From Vibrio metoecus (GTDB lineage: Bacteria; Pseudomonadota; Gammaproteobacteria; Enterobacterales; Vibrionaceae), in NCBI RefSeq assembly GCF_009665255.1, contig NZ_CP035686.1, positions 2,421,001 to 2,485,000 on the forward strand: a DNA stretch of 64,000 bases. The letters run 5' to 3'. The notes beneath the pieces were generated by a model that saw nothing but the letters and a program-made list of their open reading frames with translations, searched no databases and was not told where the DNA came from. How positions within the stretch are numbered: the stretch's first letter is position 1; each line of letters opens with the position of its first letter. Positions 56,321 to 64,000 of the stretch are shown here, one piece after another. The position numbers were made by a program, and so were the translations under genes.

Positions 56321-57259
56321 ATGATTGAGCCGATGATGAGTCCCTACCTAACCTTTGATCGCCAACAATGGGCTGAATTACGTAATTCTGTGCCCATGAC
56401 GCTCTCTGAAAGCGATCTTAAAGAGTTACAAGGGATCAATGATCATTTGACCATGACCGAAGCGGTGGAAATTTATCTTCCTCTTGCTCGCCTGCTCAAT
56501 CTGTATGTGGCTGCTCGTCAGAGTCGCAATGGTGTATTACATCAGTTTTTAGGGAATACGGAATCGGCTCCACCGTTTGTCATTGGCATTGCGGGCAGCG
56601 TTGCGGTCGGTAAAAGCACAACGGCTCGCTTGCTGAAAGCCCTCTTGTCACGTTGGGAGAATCATCCGAAAGTTGAACTGATTACTACCGATGGTTTTCT
56701 GTATCCAAATAAAATACTCACGAAACGCGGGATCATGCATAAGAAAGGCTTTCCTGAATCTTATGATATTCGCCGATTAGTTGAGTTTGTTTCGGAGGTC
56801 AAAGCAGGACAGCCGAATGTGCTCGCTCCCGTGTACTCACATCTAACTTACGATATTACTGATGAGCAGAAAGTAGTTGATCGCCCGGATGTGCTGATCA
56901 TTGAAGGCTTAAATGTACTGCAAAGTGGTATGGACTACCCTCACGATCCACACCGTGTATTTATTTCTGATTTCCTCGACTTTTCGATTTATGTCGATGC
57001 GGACAGTGACCAGATCGAGAAATGGTATGTTGAACGGTTTATGAAATTTCGCCAAGGTGCGTTTAAAAAGCCGGGGTCATACTTCAGTCACTATACTGCC
57101 CTCACTGAAGCGCAAGCAGAACAAAAAGCTCGTTCGATATGGGAAACCATCAATGGTAAAAATCTGGTTGAAAATATCCTTCCTACCAAAGGACGCGCAC
57201 ACCTGATTCTACGTAAAGGACTTAATCATAGTGTGGAAGAAGTGCTCCTACGTAAATAA
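56321..57259 (+). CDS. coaA: Pantothenate kinase (type I)
   Basis: 312 residues. First committed step of coenzyme A synthesis. P-loop GIAGSVAVGKSTTA (about 89-102), then ELITTDGFLYPN, KKGFPESYD and LIIEGLNVLQSGMDYPHDPHRVF. Type I enzymes are feedback-inhibited by CoA. The ATG at 56321 (MIEPMMSPYLTFDRQQW) is chosen; a later ATG at 56333 or 56336 is possible. It is divergent from the thrU operon. Confidence 0.96.
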   Translation: MIEPMMSPYLTFDRQQWAELRNSVPMTLSESDLKELQGINDHLTMTEAVEIYLPLARLLNLYVAARQSRNGVLHQFLGNTESAPPFVIGIAGSVAVGKSTTARLLKALLSRWENHPKVELITTDGFLYPNKILTKRGIMHKKGFPESYDIRRLVEFVSEVKAGQPNVLAPVYSHLTYDITDEQKVVDRPDVLIIEGLNVLQSGMDYPHDPHRVFISDFLDFSIYVDADSDQIEKWYVERFMKFRQGAFKKPGSYFSHYTALTEAQAEQKARSIWETINGKNLVENILPTKGRAHLILRKGLNHSVEEVLLRK

Positions 57260-57285
57260 GCATTACAGGCTACTCGATTGTGATA

Positions 57286-57311
57286 AAAAAAGAGGCTTTC
57301 GCCTCTTTTTT
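57286..57311. terminator. Bidirectional terminator between coaA and birA
   Basis: Perfect 11 bp stem AAAAAAGAGGC / GCCTCTTTTTT with loop TTTC, between convergent stops. Confidence 0.93.
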
Positions 57312-57314
57312 GTT

Positions 57315-58277
57315 TTAGTCATTTTTACGTAGTGATATTTCACCACCAATAAAGCTTTTCAAGCCGTCAACGGTTTCTAATAATACGCCACCGTGCTCAT
57401 CGATCCCACGTTCAATCCCTCGAACTTCATTTGCTCCCATCAAAAGTTTAACGGGTCGACCAATAAAGTTATCCCAACGATTCCAACGCTCGACAAAATT
57501 CTGCATTCCCGAAACTTCATATTGGCGTAGGGTGCGATCTAAAGCAGTAATGAGATTGGTGGCTAACGCATTACGATCAATTCGACTTTGCCCCGTAACT
57601 TCCGCAAGACTTACCCATGGTTGATCAATATTGCCTTCGTTATCACGCATCGCAAGATTGATCCCCATCCCGATCACTAAATGCGCCGCAGCACCCGCTT
57701 GACCTGACATTTCCACTAAGATGCCCGCCAGCTTTTTGTCTTGATAATAGAGATCATTCGGCCATTTGAGCTTAACGCCATTCACACCTATGGCTTCCAA
57801 CGCCTCAACAATGGCGACCCCAACCACCAAACTCAGCCCCATCGCCGCTGCCATACCTGCATCTAAACGCCAATACATGGAGAGGTAAAGGTTGGCACCA
57901 AAAGGAGATACCCAATGTCGGCCGCGCCGACCACGTCCACTGGCTTGATATTCGGCTAAACAAACGGTTCCGGATGACAGAGTGTCTACATGATCAAGTA
58001 AATATTGGTTGGTCGAGCCAATAATTGGGTGCAACTCAACAGGGTTTGTGACTTGCGATTGAATAACCGACTGATCAAGCAACATCATAGGTTGTGCCAG
58101 TTGGTAGCCTTTACCTTGTACCCGAAACACATCGACACCCCACTCACGAATGCCTTGAATGTGCTTACTGATCGCTGCGCGCGAGATCCCTAATTGAGAG
58201 CCCAGAACTTCACCAGAGTGAAATTCACCATCTGATAGTTGTTTAAGTATGGTTAATTTGGCACTGTGCTCTTTCAT
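57315..58277 (-). CDS. birA: Biotin-protein ligase / biotin operon repressor BirA
   Basis: 320 residues. The N-terminal winged helix (about 5-60, LGISRAAISKHIQGIREWG) marks it as the bifunctional repressor type. The ligase domain has GRGRRGRHW at 114-122 and the KLKWPNDLYYQDKKLAGIL block, followed by a C-terminal SH3-like domain. It biotinylates AccB and represses biotin genes. It overlaps murB by 4 bp, as in E. coli. Confidence 0.96.
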   Translation of the reverse strand: MKEHSAKLTILKQLSDGEFHSGEVLGSQLGISRAAISKHIQGIREWGVDVFRVQGKGYQLAQPMMLLDQSVIQSQVTNPVELHPIIGSTNQYLLDHVDTLSSGTVCLAEYQASGRGRRGRHWVSPFGANLYLSMYWRLDAGMAAAMGLSLVVGVAIVEALEAIGVNGVKLKWPNDLYYQDKKLAGILVEMSGQAGAAAHLVIGMGINLAMRDNEGNIDQPWVSLAEVTGQSRIDRNALATNLITALDRTLRQYEVSGMQNFVERWNRWDNFIGRPVKLLMGANEVRGIERGIDEHGGVLLETVDGLKSFIGGEISLRKND

Positions 58278-59317
58278 CGTTGTTCACTCATCCATTCGCT
58301 TAGATTGGTTTCCTCACTTTTCCCCATAAAACGCACTTCATGTTCCAGTTCAATACCATAACATTCGAACACTTGCTGTTTCACGTAGGCTGCCAGTTGT
58401 AAAATATCTTGCGCGCAAGCGGCACCTGTATTCACAATCACCAAAGCTTGTTTCGGGTGCACTTTCGCCCCACCGATTTGGTGGCCTTTTAATCCCGCGT
58501 GATCAATTAACCACCCCGCTGCGATTTTCACACCATGTTCCGTTGGATAAGCGACAATATCGGGGTGCAATGCGTGTAAGCGAGCAAATTCAAGCTCACT
58601 GATCACTGGATTTTTGAAGAAGCTTCCCGCATTCCCCATAACATTAGGGTCGGGTAACTTCTCCATTCGTGTCGCACAAACACGCTGATAGACATCATGT
58701 GCCGTACAAGTCGAAGGAAGATCTTTTAACGGCCCGTAATGAATACTCGGCACCCAAGCCTTGGCTAATTTCAGTCCAACCGCAATCACCACTGCTTTCT
58801 CATAGAGCTGGTGTTTAAAGATCGAATCACGATAACCGAACTGACATTCTTCCACCGTCAAACGTTTCACTTCGCCAGTTTCCAGACATAAGTAATCCAC
58901 GTAATGGCAGACATCCTTAAACTCAATGCCATACGCACCGATATTTTGGATTGGAGCCGAACCTGCACAACCAGGGATGAGGGCTAGATTTTCAAGCCCA
59001 CCGATACCTTGCTCAACGCACCAAGCTACAAGTGAAGGCCAATCTTCCCCTCCCGATACATGGAGCCAGTGATAGACATCATCTTGTTGATGCTCGATTC
59101 CATATAGTCGATTGAGTATCACAACGCCTGAATACGGGCAGGTAAACAACATATTACTGCCTTTACCAATCATTAACTTAGGCACGTTTGCCCATTGCAC
59201 TGAACCGTAAAGGTTTTTTAGATCATCAATCGACTCTGCCACAACCAATTGCGCAGCAGATTGTTCAATACCAAAGGTGTGATAGGGTTTGAGGCTGGCC
59301 CCGAGTTGAATTTGCAT
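58274..59317 (-). CDS. murB: UDP-N-acetylenolpyruvoylglucosamine reductase
   Basis: 347 residues from the ATG at 59317 (MQIQLGASLKPYHTFGIEQ). FAD enzyme that reduces the enolpyruvyl group in muropeptide synthesis. FAD-binding GKGSNMLF, the ALIPGCAGSAPIQNIGAYG block and the catalytic serine in GNAGSFFKNP are present: a type I MurB. The start has only a weak ribosome site. Its stop overlaps the birA start (ATGA). Confidence 0.96.
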   Translation of the reverse strand: MQIQLGASLKPYHTFGIEQSAAQLVVAESIDDLKNLYGSVQWANVPKLMIGKGSNMLFTCPYSGVVILNRLYGIEHQQDDVYHWLHVSGGEDWPSLVAWCVEQGIGGLENLALIPGCAGSAPIQNIGAYGIEFKDVCHYVDYLCLETGEVKRLTVEECQFGYRDSIFKHQLYEKAVVIAVGLKLAKAWVPSIHYGPLKDLPSTCTAHDVYQRVCATRMEKLPDPNVMGNAGSFFKNPVISELEFARLHALHPDIVAYPTEHGVKIAAGWLIDHAGLKGHQIGGAKVHPKQALVIVNTGAACAQDILQLAAYVKQQVFECYGIELEHEVRFMGKSEETNLSEWMSEQR

Positions 59318-59383
59318 GGTCGTCTTAGGATAACTTAAACTGCCCACATTCTACCTTAGATAAACCATAAGCACGAAAGACCA

Positions 59384-59806
59384 ATGTTAGAGTTTCAGCA
59401 ATTTGATCCCATCAAACTCCCGCTTATAAAGCGATTTTACAAAATGCATTATCCGGGGACGAAACCCAAAAGCGATGAGTCGATCATTGTGGCATTGGAA
59501 AACTCGGAAATTGTCGCCGTAGTACGCTTTCGTATGGTTGGCTCATACCGCTTACTCACTGGAATGGCGGTGAAAGCGAACCTTAGACAAACTGGCATTG
59601 GTAAACAGCTGCTTCATTATTGCCGCAAAGAACAACTGAACCATGGCACATACTGCTTTGCCTATACACATCTTGAGCATTTCTACCAGCAAGCAGATTT
59701 TGTTCGCATCCAGCCCCTAGATCTTCCCGCTGAACTGAATATTCTCTACGAGCGTTACTCAAGAACAGGCAAGGATCTCATTCCGATGCAATATCAATCG
59801 AAGTAA
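59384..59806 (+). CDS. GNAT family N-acetyltransferase
   Basis: 140 residues. The acetyl-CoA motif A appears as GMAVKANLRQTGIGKQLLHYC (R-Q-x-G-I-G at about 72-77), followed by a B-motif-like HLEHFYQQADFVRI. The substrate is unknown. It is a small single gene, divergent from murB and 94 bp upstream of pssA. Confidence 0.8.
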   Translation: MLEFQQFDPIKLPLIKRFYKMHYPGTKPKSDESIIVALENSEIVAVVRFRMVGSYRLLTGMAVKANLRQTGIGKQLLHYCRKEQLNHGTYCFAYTHLEHFYQQADFVRIQPLDLPAELNILYERYSRTGKDLIPMQYQSK

Positions 59807-59900
59807 TGTCAAGAATGGTCGCCATTTCTAGCCTTTTCTTAACCAGTTTTGGTAATATCCACTGCTCGCAATTTTGCACACAACAAGGTAATGCATCCCA

Positions 59901-61241
59901 ATGATTGCTCGAAGAAACCCTATCGAACAACTACCAGCGATTGCGCAAGATCCTGACAAGTTCGGCGTATTGCTCTCTGCTGCGGAATTTCGAACTCATT
60001 TGGTGGAATCGATTCGTCAGGCGCGCAAACGTATCTACCTCGTTGCACTCTATTTAGAAAATGACGATGCTGGACGTGAAATCCTCACCGAGCTTTACGC
60101 AGCCAAGCAACGTAATCCGGGGCTCGACATTCATATCTGTGTTGATTGGCATCGCGCCCAACGCGGCTTGATTGGCGCTGCAGAATCCGAAGGTAATGCG
60201 GCGATGTATCGAGACTTCGCTCAGCAACATGAACACTGTATTCCTGTGTACGGCATTCCAGTACGAGGAAGGGAGGTTTTCGGAGTATTACATCTTAAAG
60301 GCTTCATTATTGATGATCAGGTTATTTACAGCGGCGCTAGTCTGAATAATGTCTATCTTCAATACCATGACCGCTATCGCTTCGATCGCTACCATACTTT
60401 GGAAAACCAAGCACTTGCGGACAGTATGGTTAAATTTATCCAGCAAGAAATGCTGGCACATCCTGCTGTCAACAACCTAGCTTGTGGCAGTAAGCCAACC
60501 ACCAAAGAGATCAAATCCGATATTCGCCAATTCCGAGCTGCACTTGCTCAGGCCAATTATCAGTTCACCAAACAGAAAATTGCCGATAATCAGGTTGGCG
60601 TTGTACCCTTGGTCGGCCTCGGTCGTCGCAGAAACCGACTCAATCAAACCATAGTACAACTACTCGCGTCGGCAAAAGATGAAGTGTTTATCTGCACGCC
60701 TTACTTCAACTTTCCACCTAGCATTGCTAAGGAAGTGAAAAAAGCGCTGAGACGTGGAGTACAGGTCCATATCGTGATTGGCGATAAAACCGCGAATGAT
60801 TTTTATATTGCACCAGAAGAGCCATTCAAAACCATCGGTGGCTTACCTTATTTATATGAACTCAATTTGCGTCGCTTCGCTAAAGCCAATGAAGCACATA
60901 TCGCGAGTCGTAAATTGTCAATTCATTTATGGAAACACGAGAATCATAGCTTCCATTTGAAAGGCATCTGGGTTGATAAGCGTTATATGCTCATCACAGG
61001 TAACAACCTTAATCCACGCGCTTGGAAGCTCGACCTAGAAAATGCCATTTTGATCCGTGATGATTACCATCACTTGACCGAGAAATTCGATTCAGAAATT
61101 AATAACATACTGCAACATACCCAACTCATCTGCACTTATAAGCAAATAGAGAAACCGGAGCAGTACCCAGAACGAGTTCAACGTCTAGTCCGTCGGATCA
61201 TGCGTTTAAAAGCGGATCGCGTTCTCAAGCAAATCTTGTAA
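59901..61241 (+). CDS. pssA: CDP-diacylglycerol--serine O-phosphatidyltransferase, PLD type
   Basis: 446 residues. Makes phosphatidylserine, the substrate of Psd. Two HKD motifs of the phospholipase D superfamily: HLKGFIID at 131-138 and HLKGIWVD in the second half, the latter followed by TGNNLNPRAW. No membrane spans are seen, as in the peripheral enterobacterial enzyme. It starts with ATG at 59901 and ends before a terminator. Confidence 0.96.
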   Translation: MIARRNPIEQLPAIAQDPDKFGVLLSAAEFRTHLVESIRQARKRIYLVALYLENDDAGREILTELYAAKQRNPGLDIHICVDWHRAQRGLIGAAESEGNAAMYRDFAQQHEHCIPVYGIPVRGREVFGVLHLKGFIIDDQVIYSGASLNNVYLQYHDRYRFDRYHTLENQALADSMVKFIQQEMLAHPAVNNLACGSKPTTKEIKSDIRQFRAALAQANYQFTKQKIADNQVGVVPLVGLGRRRNRLNQTIVQLLASAKDEVFICTPYFNFPPSIAKEVKKALRRGVQVHIVIGDKTANDFYIAPEEPFKTIGGLPYLYELNLRRFAKANEAHIASRKLSIHLWKHENHSFHLKGIWVDKRYMLITGNNLNPRAWKLDLENAILIRDDYHHLTEKFDSEINNILQHTQLICTYKQIEKPEQYPERVQRLVRRIMRLKADRVLKQIL

Positions 61242-61264
61242 ACCTAGACTCTAAAATCTCCTTT

Positions 61265-61291
61265 AGCCGATGCCCAGTGCGTCGGCTTTTT
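61265..61291 (+). terminator. Intrinsic terminator after pssA
   Basis: Stem AGCCGATGC / GCGTCGGCT with loop CCAGT and one wobble pair, then TTTT. Confidence 0.85.
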
Positions 61292-61554
61292 CTTATCGCC
61301 CTACGTCCCAATCGCATGAGCCGCAACACGAATATCCACTTCTCACCCTGCAGCCCGCAGAGTATTAAACGCGGTACGCGCCCAACTGCAAATAGCAACA
61401 GAGCCCCATTCGCTTGAGGTTTGAGTCACAATACAGCGTAGAGGTGAAGATAACCAAGGCGTGGCTCCCCCAAAAATCATGCTATCAAGAAGTGGGAAGC
61501 TTAGAAGTTAGAGTTTAAGAGAGAGGGTGGGATTGGGATTGCCCAGAAAGCAAA
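61292..61554. other. Gene-poor stretch between pssA and the rRNA operon
   Basis: No recognised gene on either strand. The only coding-like frame is a 45-codon minus-strand frame at 61343-61480. The rest looks like ordinary intergenic DNA. Confidence 0.6.
61343..61480 (-). CDS. Possible small protein or gene remnant, 45 residues
   Basis: Frame from ATG 61480 to TGA 61343, with a cysteine- and tryptophan-rich translation containing SSEWGSVAICSWARTAF. No ribosome site precedes it and I recognise no family. It lies beyond the rRNA-operon terminator. It may be a remnant or chance. Confidence 0.2.
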   Translation of the reverse strand: MIFGGATPWLSSPLRCIVTQTSSEWGSVAICSWARTAFNTLRAAG

Positions 61555-61578
61555 AAACCCAGTCGTAAGACTGGGTTT
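61555..61578 (-). terminator. Terminator of the rRNA operon
   Basis: Perfect 10 bp stem AAACCCAGTC / GACTGGGTTT with loop GTAA; on the minus strand followed by TTTGC. It lies 11 bp beyond tRNA-Asp. Confidence 0.92.
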
Positions 61579-61588
61579 CTCAAATAAG

Positions 61589-61665
61589 TGGCGGAGCGGA
61601 CGGGACTCGAACCCGCGACCCCCGGCGTGACAGGCCGGTATTCTAACCAACTGAACTACCGCTCC
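61589..61665 (-). tRNA. tRNA-Asp (GTC)
   Basis: 77 nt with CCA, anticodon GTC in CCTGTCACG. It is the distal gene of the rRNA operon, 3' of 5S. Confidence 0.96.
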
Positions 61666-61694
61666 GCATTGGTTAGCGCTTGGTGCTAAATTAA

Positions 61695-61814
61695 AAGCCT
61701 AGCGATGTTCTACTCTCACATGGGGAAACCCCACACTACCATCGACGCTGTTTCGTTTCACTTCTGAGTTCGGGATGGAATCAGGTGGGTCCAAAACGCT
61801 ATGGTCGCCAAGCA
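61695..61814 (-). rRNA. rrf: 5S ribosomal RNA
   Basis: About 120 nt starting TGCTTGGCGACCATAGCG and containing CCCGAACTCAGAAGTGAAAC, the conserved loop region. Ends are estimated from pairing of TGCTTGGCG with CGCTAGGC. Confidence 0.95.
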
Positions 61815-61906
61815 AAATTTTAAAATCTGGAAAGCTGTTTTCGTTCTCACACACATTCTTATGCGCTTAGCTTATTGAGTCCACTACAAAACCCCTTGGG
61901 TGTTGT

Positions 61907-64000
<2,094 letters not shown>

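Overview
The window is a piece of a Vibrio chromosome, most likely chromosome 1 of Vibrio cholerae or a very close relative. I infer this from protein sequences that read as Vibrio orthologues throughout, from gene order, and from typical Vibrio versions of the EF-Tu, str, rif and amiB superoperons. Nearly all of it is conserved core genome. I see no insertion sequence, prophage, integron cassette or CRISPR array. Most genes lie on the minus strand.

Layout. 1-5.8 kb: partial pgi, a YjbQ-family gene, alr, dnaB and a DUF481 outer-membrane protein. 5.8-8.2 kb: the rpsF-priB-rpsR-rplI operon, then bfd-bfr for iron storage. 8.4-14.9 kb: the str operon (rpsL-rpsG-fusA-tufA) preceded by yheO-tusDCB. 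15-17.4 kb: fkpA, a WD40 lipoprotein, slyX and a YjeT-like gene. 17.4-26.6 kb: the amiB superoperon, read on the minus strand as tsaE-amiB-mutL-miaA-hfq-hflX-hflK-hflC. 26.7-31.9 kb: queG, a DnaA-box-bearing intergenic region, six tRNA genes (4 initiator Met, 2 Gly), orn, rsgA and psd. 32-42.1 kb: a DASS transporter, a frameshifted DMT permease, gpmI, envC, a DHH phosphoesterase, a TetR regulator, hemE, a candidate small RNA, nudC and rsd. 42.2-54.2 kb: the rif region, secE-nusG-rplKA-rplJL-rpoBC. 54.4-56.1 kb: the thrU-tyrU-glyT-thrT-tufB operon. 56.3-61.3 kb: coaA, birA, murB, a GNAT gene and pssA. 61.5-64 kb: the 3' end of an rRNA operon (tRNA-Asp, 5S, partial 23S).

Together the genes form the translation and transcription core: ribosomal proteins S6, S7, S12, S18, L1, L7/L12, L9, L10 and L11, both EF-Tu copies, EF-G, RNA polymerase beta and beta', NusG, Rsd, and tRNA and rRNA genes. 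Also present are tRNA modification (tusBCD, miaA, tsaE, queG), cell-wall synthesis and division (alr, murB, amiB, envC), phospholipid synthesis (psd, pssA) and Hfq/HflKC regulation. Good sigma-70 promoters with 16-17 bp spacers can be read in front of the str, rplK, rplJ, rpsF, fMet/Gly-tRNA and thrU-tufB units.

The observations most worth a second look are: (1) the queG-tRNA intergenic region, which carries two perfect inverted DnaA boxes and an IHF-like site in the position where E. coli has datA; (2) an orphan promoter, palindrome and U8 terminator between hemE and nudC that looks like an unannotated small RNA; (3) a one-base deletion in a G run that breaks a DMT permease; (4) tuf genes kept almost identical across 46 kb but with different start codons; (5) four initiator tRNA genes of two alternating, compensated sequence types.
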